Assembly (NCBI RefSeq): GCF_002412165.1 | Contig: NZ_NXIA01000003.1 | Location: forward strand, 191,254-255,253 | Length of the DNA: 64,000 bases | Direction of reading: 5' to 3' | Source: Curtobacterium sp. 'Ferrero' | GTDB lineage: Bacteria > Actinomycetota > Actinomycetes > Actinomycetales > Microbacteriaceae | Shown: in pieces, positions 54,134 to 62,616 of the stretch | Position numbering within the stretch: position 1 is the first letter of the stretch | How the letters are laid out: every line of letters starts with the position of its first letter | Position numbers and translations under genes: made by a program | Notes under the pieces: model-generated | What the model saw: only the letters and a program-made list of their open reading frames with translations | The model's database searches: none | What the model was told of the DNA's origin: nothing

Positions 54134-55156
54134 GTGATCCTCATCCTCGACGCGAACGTCCTGGTATCGAACCCGATGTTGCGCGGCGCGTTCTGGGATA
54201 ACGCGGCGGAGGCCATCAACGGCGCGCGCCTGAAGATCATCGTGCCGCGGCTCGCCGTAGACGAAGCCGTCGCCGTCTACAAACGAACTCGCGCCGCGAC
54301 CGCCGTCAGTATCCGCAAGGAACGGCGGCGCGCATCCGAAGCGGTGCGAACCCACCTCGACGCAGCCGCCGACGAAGCGCTCGCGGAAGGGGAACGCTAC
54401 GAGCAGACACTGCATCAACGATTCGCCGCGGTTGGGGTCACCGTCGATCTTGCTGTGCCGATCGTCGAGCATCGAGAACTCGCGCGCCGCGCAATCAATC
54501 GGATTAGGCCGTTCTCCGAATCCGGAACTGGGTACCGGGACGCGTTGCACTGGTGGTTCGTCCTCGACACAGCCGAACAATGGTGGGAAGAGGACGATGT
54601 CATCTTCGTCTCGTCAGATCTGGCAGCGTTCGCATTGAAGTCGGACGGAAAGGCGGCCCTCCACCCGCAGCTGCTGGACGACATCCTGGACCGAAACATT
54701 GACCCCGTCGGATTGGACTGGGTGCCCGATCTCACAAAGGTGAGCATCCCCGGTGTGTTCCTCAGCGACGAGGACGCGGCCGGCTACGGCTACAGCGAAC
54801 CAGATGACCTCGAGTACCGGCTCATGGACCACCTACTCGCCGGCGATCCGCCATCGCTTAGCCCCGCTGACGTCGGTCTGGACGATGTCGATGCCGTGCG
54901 GCTCGTAGACGCTGGTGACCCCAAACTGCTCTACCAACACACCCGCGTGTACTACGGCACGTTCAACCTGCACATCAATTTCGAAGTTCGCATGAACTTC
55001 GACGTCGTCACCCAAACCCTGGTCGACGATAGTCGAACGCCTGAACTCGTTGAAAGTAGCGAAACGACGGCGGTTGTCCTCACCGGCACTGCAGAGCTGT
55101 CGCACTACGGGACTGACCTCGAGTTCAGCATCGACGACATCAGCCCGTACCGATGA
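54134..55156 (+). CDS. PIN domain protein (DUF4935-type)
   Basis: 340 residues. Acidic active-site positions typical of PIN ribonucleases: Asp in ILDANVLVSN, Glu in LAVDEAVAVYKR, Asp in GYRDALHWW and VSSDLAAF. The ~150-residue C-terminus is a separate mostly beta domain (YYGTFNLHINFEVRMNF). No antitoxin gene is adjacent. GTG 54134 follows TACTCT (54122-54127) by six bases, so leaderless. It faces the exonuclease fusion gene; the two may form one functional unit. Confidence 0.75.
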   Translation: MILILDANVLVSNPMLRGAFWDNAAEAINGARLKIIVPRLAVDEAVAVYKRTRAATAVSIRKERRRASEAVRTHLDAAADEALAEGERYEQTLHQRFAAVGVTVDLAVPIVEHRELARRAINRIRPFSESGTGYRDALHWWFVLDTAEQWWEEDDVIFVSSDLAAFALKSDGKAALHPQLLDDILDRNIDPVGLDWVPDLTKVSIPGVFLSDEDAAGYGYSEPDDLEYRLMDHLLAGDPPSLSPADVGLDDVDAVRLVDAGDPKLLYQHTRVYYGTFNLHINFEVRMNFDVVTQTLVDDSRTPELVESSETTAVVLTGTAELSHYGTDLEFSIDDISPYR

Positions 55157-55207
55157 GCTACCCCGGACGTCGGAGCGTGACTCGACAGGACACGCGCCGC
55201 TGGCCCA

Positions 55208-55390
55208 TCAGATCAGCGGTTTGATGCGTTGGTCGAACAACCAGCCAGCAGCGGACCTGAGATCCCAACTCCCGTCGCGACTGAGCTCCGCCATCGCCGC
55301 AACATCGTCATCGTCGAGGATGACGGTAAGGCCGCGGCCATCAACGAACGCATCCCGTGAACGGCTGGTCGCGCGTTCCCGATCAGCCAC
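55208..55390 (-). pseudogene. C-terminal fragment of an unknown gene
   Basis: Minus-strand frame ending GRGLTVILDDDDVAAMAELSRDG, then WDLRSAAGWLFDQRIKPLI. It looks like the tail of a real protein, but upstream the frame becomes Arg/Ser-rich noise with no start. The rest of 55157-55679 holds nothing I can call. Confidence 0.35.
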
Positions 55391-55679
55391 TTTTGTCGAC
55401 ATGCGGCGAGGACAGAGAGGCTCCGACCATTGGGGGGACCGGACGGCGATGGCGCAACAGACGCTCACGTCCTCCTCAGCATGCCGTGGGGAGGTGGACA
55501 GCGCGTCGAAGTCGGCGGGTTCGCGCTCTAAGTCGTTCGCTGCAACCTGACGCTGTTACACGTGCCTGAGCAGCCACGCGCCGAAGACAACACTGAGCCC
55601 GGGAACAGTTACGACGACGACGTACCGCAGCGTCGAGCTCCATCCGTCTCGTATCGCGTGGCGTCTAGTCCGCCACCGT

Positions 55680-56600
55680 TCATCGACGTTTCGTGACACC
55701 AGTGCGACCTTTCGTCTGGGTGCTGCCGCTGAACCTTGGCGTCCGCCGTCGCGACTGCTGCGACGGTTCCTTCGCGGCGCGTTGACGGCGCCGGTCCGCG
55801 TTACGCTTCGCGGTGTTCCGCGCGGCCGTGCTGTAGGGCCCAGCTAGGGAGTAGTGCACCTCTTTGGTCTTACGGATCTTCGACAGGCGAGCGTCAATCC
55901 ATTCGATGCGTTCGACGAGCATGCCGGCGTCGCGGAGCTCGCTGATGCCAGCGGCGACGGTGCTGCGGCTGAAGCCATACCACGCCGCGAACTGGTCGAA
56001 GGTGGCACGAAACTCCTTCTTCCGATTCGTCTCCTTAGCGATGACAAGCAGCATCGCCAGCCCGGGTGTGGAAAGTCGAGCGAAATCCTCGCCAAGCCAG
56101 AAACGGTCCGGAATGGTGAAATACACCTCGTCCCAGTTCTCTTTCTCGCCGGACGGAGCTTCGTAGGCGCCGCTTCGGTCCTCGCGAAGCGGTTTGACCA
56201 GCAAGCGGCTCCGCTTCCCGCGCGTCTTCGTGACAAGCTGCTGCTTCTCCAGATACCGCCAAGTTCGTGACAACGTCGACTCAGACCAAGTCAATGACTG
56301 CGCATCACGATCGTCGACGCTAAGCCGGGAATGGAGCAAGTTCATCCAAGCTGTCGCTTCCAACGGTTCGTTCTCGTCCTTGAGCCACGGCCACACATAG
56401 AGCAGCATGAGGTACAGCAGCAACGCCCGCGGCTGCCGAGCCTGCACCAGCGTCGCGAGGGTGCTCGCGCGGTCGTCGCCGAATGCCTTCTGCACGAACG
56501 AAGCACGGATCTGCAGATACCCGCGGCGGACACGGGCAGCTGCTTCCACCCTGTCCTCCGCAGCGATCCGATCCTGCTGCTCCATGTCGATGTCGTTCAT
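55680..56600 (-). CDS. Winged-helix, replication-initiator-like protein
   Basis: 306 residues. Two winged-helix regions: SLTWSESTLSRTWRYLEKQQLVTKTRGKR-type segment in the middle and FDQFAAWYGFSRSTVAAGISELRDAGMLVERI further on, with HYSLAGPYS and a strongly basic C-terminal tail. Tandem winged helices in one protein recall plasmid or ICE replication initiators, but it could equally be a large regulator. ATG 56600 on the minus strand has TTCC-rich context with no strong ribosome binding site. Confidence 0.55.
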   Translation of the reverse strand: MNDIDMEQQDRIAAEDRVEAAARVRRGYLQIRASFVQKAFGDDRASTLATLVQARQPRALLLYLMLLYVWPWLKDENEPLEATAWMNLLHSRLSVDDRDAQSLTWSESTLSRTWRYLEKQQLVTKTRGKRSRLLVKPLREDRSGAYEAPSGEKENWDEVYFTIPDRFWLGEDFARLSTPGLAMLLVIAKETNRKKEFRATFDQFAAWYGFSRSTVAAGISELRDAGMLVERIEWIDARLSKIRKTKEVHYSLAGPYSTAARNTAKRNADRRRQRAAKEPSQQSRRRTPRFSGSTQTKGRTGVTKRR

Positions 56601-57119
56601 GGCAGGAACGTACTGCCGTTCCGGTCAGAACACCACGTCGCGGTGGCGGCAGCCCTCAACGATCATCTTGCGCTGCCGCAAACTGCACTTCAACACCACT
56701 CATCCGATTCGTCGCTGCGACCGCACTGCGACAGAGTGCGATACAGCTCAGGGCGTCTTGCAGGACCGAAGGGTGGAGTTGCACGCCTTCGGGTACCTCC
56801 TGTGAAGTGAAGTTTCCTGCCCCGTCACCGCGAGGATGCGACAGCGCGGACCTCATCCGGACTTGTGGCTGCGGGGACCGTCCTCGGCGATGCGACGACG
56901 ACATATACGTGTACATCGCTCGGAGCCGGATCCGCGCCCACTGCGGACGGCCCACGCAACCTCCGAGCATCCAACGGAAGGGAAGCCGAAGGAGTTGTTC
57001 GCTGATCTTGCTTCCAGCAGCACCGCCGTGACAACGCCGTGCGACCGCTGTGCTGAGCGCGTGAGCGCCCAGCGAACGTCAGGGTCTCGTTTGTCAGTGC
57101 TCATCGGCACGATCGACAC
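56601..57119. other. Intergenic region, no gene seen
   Basis: 519 bp between the divergent winged-helix and membrane-protein genes. Several overlapping frames are open but none has a convincing start or composition. One plus-strand frame ends VLQDRRVELHAFGYLL (near 56805) and could be a gene tail. Confidence 0.5.
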
Positions 57120-58184
57120 ATGCGCACCTCTCTGCCGGACCCGTTGCAGCGCTCCTCCGACTGGTCGCGGAAGGACACCTCCGCTCTGATGCTCGTCGCG
57201 CAAGAGCGAGCAATCACGGGAGACCGGGCACTGACTGTGACCCCTCCATGGGCAAAGCCGACACTCATCGCCTCCGCGGTCATCTCCGGATCCGCTGCGC
57301 TCGGGAGCTTGGCGTTGCTGCCCGCTCCAATTGGAACGCGCCTCCTCGCTGCGCTGATGCTCTCAGCGGTGTCCGTGATGGGAGGGCTATACGCGCGGTG
57401 GGGCCGAGCCGCCGCCATGGTGGTCGAGCGTGTCAACCATTGGATGCGCGGCGGCCTCGCACTGGTCCTCTGTGCCTTCGCAATCTTGCTGAGCTTCTCC
57501 TCCGCCCGCCTCCTGCTGCTCGCGCAAGGCGCCCCGGACGCGACCGAACTGCTTGTGAACGGCGCCCTCGTAGGTCTGTTGAGCCTGCTGGCGGTGTCAT
57601 TCATCGCGCTGACCTGCCCGCCCGCACTGTCGGTAGCCGTCGTTGCGCCGCGTCACGTAACCCTGCTGCGAACACTCATGCCGATACTGTCGGGCGTCGG
57701 GTGCGGCGCGCTGCTGGCCAACGGGATCAACCTCTGCACGATGGGTTCGAGTGCCGGCGATACAGTCGGAGTCGTCGTCGGCATCTGCGCAACGATCGCC
57801 GGCGTTGTCGGCGCCCACCGGAACGGGTACCGCAACAGCACGAAAACGCTCGCCGAGGCGATCGATGACGTCTACGTCGCGCTTACCTCCGAGGAGAGCA
57901 GCGCGACACGTGACCGCGCGTGCAGAGCGTTAGCGCGAGCTGTTCACGCGGGCGGCGCTCCGTCAGGCGGCCGGCGAAACCGGCTCGTGGACCGCCCCAT
58001 CGGAGCAGTCCTGGCCGTCGTCATCTGGAAACTCGGCTCCGTCGCTCCGCATCTTTCAAAGCAGAGCCGTTCGGCTGTCCTGCAGCACATGGCCCTGCGT
58101 CGGGTCGATGTCCACTCCAGCCACTTCGCCGGGCACGCGCTCGAGTTCATCGCCGAACTCCGCTATCGGCTGGCGCAAAGCTGA
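57120..58184 (+). CDS. Polytopic membrane protein with helical C-terminus
   Basis: 354 residues. Six to eight hydrophobic segments (LIASAVISGSAALGSLALL, RLLAALMLSAVSVMGGLYA, GLALVLCAFAILLSF, ELLVNGALVGLLSLLAVSFI, SGVGCGALLANGINL, GVVVGICATIAGVVGAH) and a soluble C-terminus of ~110 residues with ARDRACRALARAVHA-like helices. Start ATG 57120 lacks a clear ribosome binding site; ATG 57189 is an alternative. After its TGA the same frame continues with coding-like text, see the remnant at 58185. Confidence 0.6.
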   Translation: MRTSLPDPLQRSSDWSRKDTSALMLVAQERAITGDRALTVTPPWAKPTLIASAVISGSAALGSLALLPAPIGTRLLAALMLSAVSVMGGLYARWGRAAAMVVERVNHWMRGGLALVLCAFAILLSFSSARLLLLAQGAPDATELLVNGALVGLLSLLAVSFIALTCPPALSVAVVAPRHVTLLRTLMPILSGVGCGALLANGINLCTMGSSAGDTVGVVVGICATIAGVVGAHRNGYRNSTKTLAEAIDDVYVALTSEESSATRDRACRALARAVHAGGAPSGGRRNRLVDRPIGAVLAVVIWKLGSVAPHLSKQSRSAVLQHMALRRVDVHSSHFAGHALEFIAELRYRLAQS

Positions 58185-58440
58185 TCTGCACCAGCACCAG
58201 CACCAGCCGATACGGAGTTCGCCGCGGGAGAGCTCCGGGACGGCATTAAGAAGCTTGTGGACGCGAACGATGTCGTGCTGGTCGTCGACGTCACCGGTCA
58301 AGGATGGGGATCCGTTCAACGTGTCCAAGGTCACCGACTGGCTCCGCGCACACCTCTGGCAAGACGTGGCCGCTGTCCCCAGCGGCCACGTCGCACTCAA
58401 AATGGTGAGCCCTCACGGGGCGAAGCGCGATCCAGCCCAT
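58185..58440 (+). pseudogene. Frameshifted tail after the membrane-protein gene
   Basis: In the frame of the upstream gene, past its TGA, the text reads SAPAPAPADTEFAAGELRD, then GIKKLVDANDVVLVVDVTGQ to about 58308. Then another frame carries on with DPFNVSKVTDWLRAHLW and SGHVALKMVSPHGAKRD. The join looks like one protein broken by a frameshift near 58308, after either a stop mutation or an unlinked start. The rest of 58441-58538 shows no gene. Confidence 0.5.
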
Positions 58441-58538
58441 GCCGCCTCGCAAAGGCGTGACGCGGGAGGCAGCCCAGCATTGCACTGCTCTCCCTGGTTG
58501 GGCGGCTCTGGCCAGGAGCGGAGGACAGCCGCTATTGC

Positions 58539-59468
58539 CTAAAGCCCGAGGTGCCGCGCGACAGTGAAGAGGTGATGGATGATCTGCAGGCGCTTGTTCC
58601 GCTCCGGGCTGGTGTACTGACCCACCTTTGCCTGGTGAAGGTAGTCGTCGAGTGCGGGGGACTTCCGGAACCGGGAGGGAGTAGCTGCGAACTGCGCCAC
58701 GAGCTGATTCAGTGCCTGCGCGAACTTCGGGCTCGGCGCACCGCCACTCGAGGTGATCGTCGAAACGAAATGCTGCACTCGAAGTTCAGCAGGCTCTTCA
58801 TACGTCAGATGCACTGCGACGGCCCCGGTTGGGCCGCCGCCGTCCTTGAATACAGCGGGCAGCACGGTGAAGTCGCTGAAGCCGGCCCGACCTGTCCACG
58901 TAAGGTGGTTCGTCCCCTGCCCCTTGGTACCAACGTAGTCCGCGTTGCGTGCCTCGGTCTGGAAGTTATCCTCAACATCAATAGTTGCCGCACTTCCAAC
59001 GGCAGTCGAGTAAGCAGTCCGGTTCACCGAGGTCATCAGGAACACCACCGCATTGGCATTACTCAGTGCCGCGGCAACGTCCGCTGGCGCAATCGCATTT
59101 GACGTGAGGACTACGCCGATGGCGCGACCGGAGTACTGCTTCACGAACGCTTGGAGTGCCGTCAACGGCGTGCTGTCCTCCTGTCGGAATGTGGGCCGCA
59201 CTACTGATGACTTCGCGAGGTGCGCAGTCATCTCCGTCTGCCAAAGCGTCTGCGCTGACGGAGCCTGCAGCTTCCCGCGCGACGGGTTGACGATGACGTA
59301 AATCTCCTTGCCGGCCTTTTCAACCGCATCCAAGCAACGACGTAGGGCCGCCGACGGGCGAACAGCTTCGATCAGAGGGAAGATCTGCTGCGGAGAGCCG
59401 AAATCGTGAGCCGATTCCGTGATCGCTAGCAGTTCGGCGGTACGACCATAGAGGTAAGGAAAATACAC
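58539..59468 (-). CDS. sce7725 family protein
   Basis: 309 residues. The N-terminus MYFPYLYGRTAELLAITE is the family signature. Further features are EIYVIVNPSRGKL, a middle GRAIGVVLTSNAI, NADYVGTKGQGTNHLTWTG and C-terminal YLHQAKVGQYTSPERNKRLQ. The family is conserved beside sce7726 but its biochemical role is not established. GTG 59468 with GAGGAA upstream; 33 bp after the sce7726 gene in the same direction, so one operon. Confidence 0.75.
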   Translation of the reverse strand: MYFPYLYGRTAELLAITESAHDFGSPQQIFPLIEAVRPSAALRRCLDAVEKAGKEIYVIVNPSRGKLQAPSAQTLWQTEMTAHLAKSSVVRPTFRQEDSTPLTALQAFVKQYSGRAIGVVLTSNAIAPADVAAALSNANAVVFLMTSVNRTAYSTAVGSAATIDVEDNFQTEARNADYVGTKGQGTNHLTWTGRAGFSDFTVLPAVFKDGGGPTGAVAVHLTYEEPAELRVQHFVSTITSSGGAPSPKFAQALNQLVAQFAATPSRFRKSPALDDYLHQAKVGQYTSPERNKRLQIIHHLFTVARHLGL

Positions 59469-59501
59469 TTCCTCACGTTCGCATGAAAGGGTTCACAGCT
59501 C

Positions 59502-60407
59502 CTACCCCAGAAAGAGGGCCACCGGCAGGCGCAGACGCTCGCGCAGACGACGCACCCCAACCTTCGAAGGTGACTGCGTATACATGAGAGCGCGAAGACT
59601 CTCCGGCAGCTCTGGCGCAGTGACCACATCGCGCAACGAATCGGCGCGGGTGCGGAGCTGCTGAAGCACCAGGTTGTGCGCCACCGGAATCGGCAAGGTC
59701 ATGAACAGGTGCTCCATCTCCTCCCACATCAGCCCCTGATGGCTGTTCGGTTCATACGCATGCGTTTGCCGCAGCACAGCCTGCACCTCCGCGGTCCGAA
59801 GGAACCGGAACAGATGGGCGACGTTCAAACGCGCCAGGTTCGATTGCGCAGCACGAAACGTCGTCAGCTGACCACGACGCTGCTGCAACGCAATGATGCC
59901 AACGTGCTCCGGAGTCGCCGCCGCGGCGGCAGCAACGCGTGCCGGAGACGTGACGACATTCACGAACTCGGCTCTGCTGCAGTAATCCCTCAACTGGCCG
60001 GCGAGCCGGGTGAACTGGTCCAGGTCAGTCTTCACCTCGTAGATGGTGGTCGTACCGTTCAGCACCATCACGTCAGCGATGGACTCACCCGTCGGCTGCT
60101 CAACGAGCGCCGACGCCGTGCGAGGGCTGTGCCGGCCAAACACCACACGAGAGACGATGTCGTTCTTGAAGACGTACTCGCTTCGGTATCCGCGGGACAG
60201 CAGCCGATGCGCCGCATCGAAAGCGTCACCAACGGAGGCGCCAGGAACGGCGCGCATCAACTCGGCCAGAATCTGCAACCGCGGCGCCGCAGCGCCGACG
60301 TCCTCACGTGCCAATCCACGCACCGTCACCGGCGAGAACACCGACGCCAGCAGGGCGCCCTGTCTGCGATCCGGAGTGCCTTCCACGCCCGGGAGCCTAT
60401 CCGTCAC
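59502..60407 (-). CDS. sce7726 family protein, PD-(D/E)XK nuclease-like
   Basis: 301 residues. Core: YRSEYVFKNDIVSRVVFGR, then SIADVMVLNGTTTIYEVKTDLDQFTRL, where the Asp (IAD) and EVK make the D-xn-ExK active-site motif of restriction-like nucleases, followed by LRDYCSRAEFVNVV. The C-terminal ~100 residues are helical (HLFMTLPIPVAHNLVLQQL). GTG 60407 chosen (VTDRLPGVEGT); the open frame runs on to 60599, but that part looks non-coding. Paired with sce7725; the two plus the small upstream gene are a candidate defence module. Confidence 0.72.
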   Translation of the reverse strand: MTDRLPGVEGTPDRRQGALLASVFSPVTVRGLAREDVGAAAPRLQILAELMRAVPGASVGDAFDAAHRLLSRGYRSEYVFKNDIVSRVVFGRHSPRTASALVEQPTGESIADVMVLNGTTTIYEVKTDLDQFTRLAGQLRDYCSRAEFVNVVTSPARVAAAAAATPEHVGIIALQQRRGQLTTFRAAQSNLARLNVAHLFRFLRTAEVQAVLRQTHAYEPNSHQGLMWEEMEHLFMTLPIPVAHNLVLQQLRTRADSLRDVVTAPELPESLRALMYTQSPSKVGVRRLRERLRLPVALFLG

Positions 60408-60605
60408 CGCAATCACCGTCCTCACCGCATCCGTGCGCGGCAAGCAGGCAGCAGGCACCCGGCAGATGGCCTGGGCGCGCAATCGCGCGTCTGAGGGGCT
60501 TACCTGCAGCGTTGAAATGAGGGCGGGCAGCGTCCGAACGTCTGGGCAGCGCCAAGTGCGGTACGGGGAGCCCACCCTTAGATGGACGTCCGTAATCAAC
60601 AGGCG

Positions 60606-60800
60606 TCACCGAGCACCGCTCGCCTCGACGCCGTCGGAGGAGAGGAGCACCAATTGCAGGCCGACGGCGTTCGCCAGCGCTGCTGCAGCCGACTCGTCAT
60701 AGCCAGTGAACCCGTTCCGAACGGGCCGGCCAGCCCTCGGCAACGGGCGGTACCGCCAGACGGCGGTCGCGGTGGCGGGGGTGGTGGTCGTTTCGATCAC
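60606..60800 (-). CDS. Small hypothetical protein, 64 residues
   Basis: Reads MIETTTTPATATAVWRYRPL, then GFTGYDESAAAALANAVGLQLVLLSSD. AGAAGGAGA lies eight bases before the GTG at 60800, one of the best ribosome binding sites in the island, so this is likely a real gene. The region between it and sce7726 (60408-60605) may contain a promoter. Function unknown. Confidence 0.6.
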   Translation of the reverse strand: MIETTTTPATATAVWRYRPLPRAGRPVRNGFTGYDESAAAALANAVGLQLVLLSSDGVEASGAR

Positions 60801-60874
60801 AGTGTCTCCTTCTGGGAACGAGCGACCCTCGACCTATGCGCGGCGGTGAACGGGAGCTGTGAGATGCTCTCCCC

Positions 60875-61393
60875 GTGCCCATCGGGATCCGCCTCGCCAC
60901 CCGTGAAGACGTCCCCGGCGTGGAGGCGCTGGCGCAGCAGGCACTACCCGACCCGCAAGACGAACTCGACCTCCAGGGGTTCTTCGACCTCCCCGCAGAG
61001 GTATGAGCCCTGCACGTCCTTCTCATCGCGGCAGATGAGAACGACGAGGTTGTCGGTTACGCCTTCCTCGCGCCGTATCTGGACTCCAAGCTGCGCATCG
61101 TCGACACACAGACAGCGGTACTGCAACACATCTGCGTCGCTCCGCCCCACCGAAAGGACAAGCTCGCAACGGCACTCGAGCAAGAAGGCGTCGCCCTAGC
61201 CCGCGACGCCGGCTTCCAGCGGGTCGTCGCGACGACTACCCGCGACGGCGCGGGTCTTCTTCGAGCACTCGGCTGGGATGTACGCGAACGAGGCGCCCTC
61301 GCCTGGCCGTCGCCCATGTCAGGGAAGCCATTCATCCTCAGCGACGACGACCGACCGGTCGCTGCGAAGGAGCTGATCCGCGTCGAATCATGA
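60875..61393 (+). pseudogene. GNAT acetyltransferase gene with one in-frame TGA
   Basis: 172 codons. Starts VPIGIRLATREDVPGVEALAQQ, TGA at 61004, then continues in the same frame ALHVLLIAADENDEVVGYAFLAP, QHICVAPPHRKDKLATALEQEGVALARDAGF, RDGAGLLRALGWDVRERGALAW to a stop at 61391. The GNAT A-motif (CVAPPHRKDKLA, weakened Q-x2-G-x-G) is present. Only one codon breaks the gene, most likely TGG (Trp) to TGA. GATGCT six bases before GTG 60875 suggests the promoter persists. Confidence 0.8.
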
Positions 61394-61617
61394 CCGACGG
61401 CGCTGATCTTCGCAGAGCGTCTCGACGACGGCACGTGACGGCGCTCATAAGGGGGACCTCTGCCAGAAGGGCGAGGCGCCGGTCACTGCTTCGACCGCAA
61501 GCCACTCTCCAGCAAGTCAGCAGTCCGCTCCGATACGCGCATTCCATCAAGCCGGTCGCTGCCAGCTGTAGCCGGCGGCGGAGCCGGTGCAGCATCGGGC
61601 GGGGGTGCCTGGACTGA

Positions 61618-61904
61618 AGCGCACAACAGGCAGCGATGCGGCGGCGGTCCATCTTTGGCGGGTACGCGTAGCTGGCGTCCGATGTGCGGTACGACGCAAT
61701 TCGCGGAGCACTCCAACCGGCGGCCTTCAACTCATCACGGAGGAATGCCATATCGAAGTTCGCGTTGTGCGCCACGACCGCGACCTTCGTGAGCGCGGCG
61801 ACGACCATCGGCGCCCCCTCCGCGAACTGTGGCTCACCGGCCACGTCGGCCTGCGAGATTTCATGGATATGCGTCGCTGCGGCTGGGCTCTCCGGCACTA
61901 GCCG
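61618..61904 (-). pseudogene. 5'-truncated copy of the exonuclease domain
   Basis: Clear homologue of the middle of the exonuclease at 52213-53838: PESPAAATHIHEISQADVAGE matches PDGPVGATHIHGITDADVAAE; VAVVAHNANFDMAFLRDEL matches VAHNATFDLAFLRHEL (ExoII); PRIASYRTSDASYAYPPKMDRRR matches the same span. ExoI is missing, and after CCAL the frame shifts, so it cannot act. GTG at 61898 opens the frame but is only an accidental start. Confidence 0.8.
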
Positions 61905-61928
61905 CCGCGCCGCGCAAGGGCAGCGAGG

Positions 61929-62336
61929 TTAGGCTTTGCCGTTGCGCCGGAAGTCAGAGATGCTGCTGAGCAGCGCCGGGTCGACCATGCCGAAAGGTTC
62001 GTCTTCGCCCACGAGGACGATCAGCACGCCTTCTTCGATCTCCTTAACAATCCGGAACCGGTCGCCGACCTGCAGGTAGTTCCCCGCGCCGCAATCTGCG
62101 CCGGTAGAGACTGTGTACACGCGTCCCGCTGCCGCCGCCGTCGTCGTGAAACGTCGCCTGACCGACGCAACCGTTCGACTCGCGCCCTTCTTGACTGCGG
62201 GACCGGCAGCTGCGCCGGCCACTGAACCGATGAATACGCCGCCCGCCAGGATGTAGATGCCGAGCTTGACCGGGCCGTTCGTCTTCTTCGCCAGCTCCAC
62301 CATCGTCTGGTACGCGCCTAGGTTGCTCTTCGCCAC
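61929..62336 (-). CDS. Hypothetical glycine-rich membrane protein
   Basis: 135 residues. A hydrophobic stretch IYILAGGVFIGSVAGAAAGP with Gly spaced like a glycine zipper, followed by a basic part (KKGASRTVASVRRRF) and a soluble C-terminus that could be SH3-like (GNYLQVGDRFRIVKEIEEG, GMVDPALLSSI). GTG 62336 is preferred because GAGG lies six bases upstream; an ATG at 62348 is an alternative. No family recognised. Confidence 0.55.
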   Translation of the reverse strand: MAKSNLGAYQTMVELAKKTNGPVKLGIYILAGGVFIGSVAGAAAGPAVKKGASRTVASVRRRFTTTAAAAGRVYTVSTGADCGAGNYLQVGDRFRIVKEIEEGVLIVLVGEDEPFGMVDPALLSSISDFRRNGKA

Positions 62337-62616
62337 CGTTTGCCTCATTCCTCGTCTACTGTGCAACGGTATCCAAGCGGCCGCGATAGGGGCAACGAGC
62401 GTGAAGCCAGGTTCACGGTCTGGGTGCTCGTATCCAGTGTGTTCGTTCGTGATCGGATGGGATCTTTGTCTGCGCTGGCGTGCAGTGGGGCTGACAGGCG
62501 ACCTGATGCTCGTCGATGGCATGCAACGGGCGGTCCGTGCCCGTCGCCTGACGTGCCAATTCGACCACCCAGAGAGGGGTTTGAGGCTGAGCCAATGTCA
62601 CCTCTAGGCTGAGTCC

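Noticed and set aside
60408-60599. Longer N-terminus of the sce7726 gene
   Set aside because: The added residues lack helical or conserved character; GTG 60407 begins the conserved-looking part.
61004-61006. Selenocysteine at the TGA in the GNAT gene
   Set aside because: No SECIS-like hairpin is visible just downstream and the position suits Trp rather than a redox residue.
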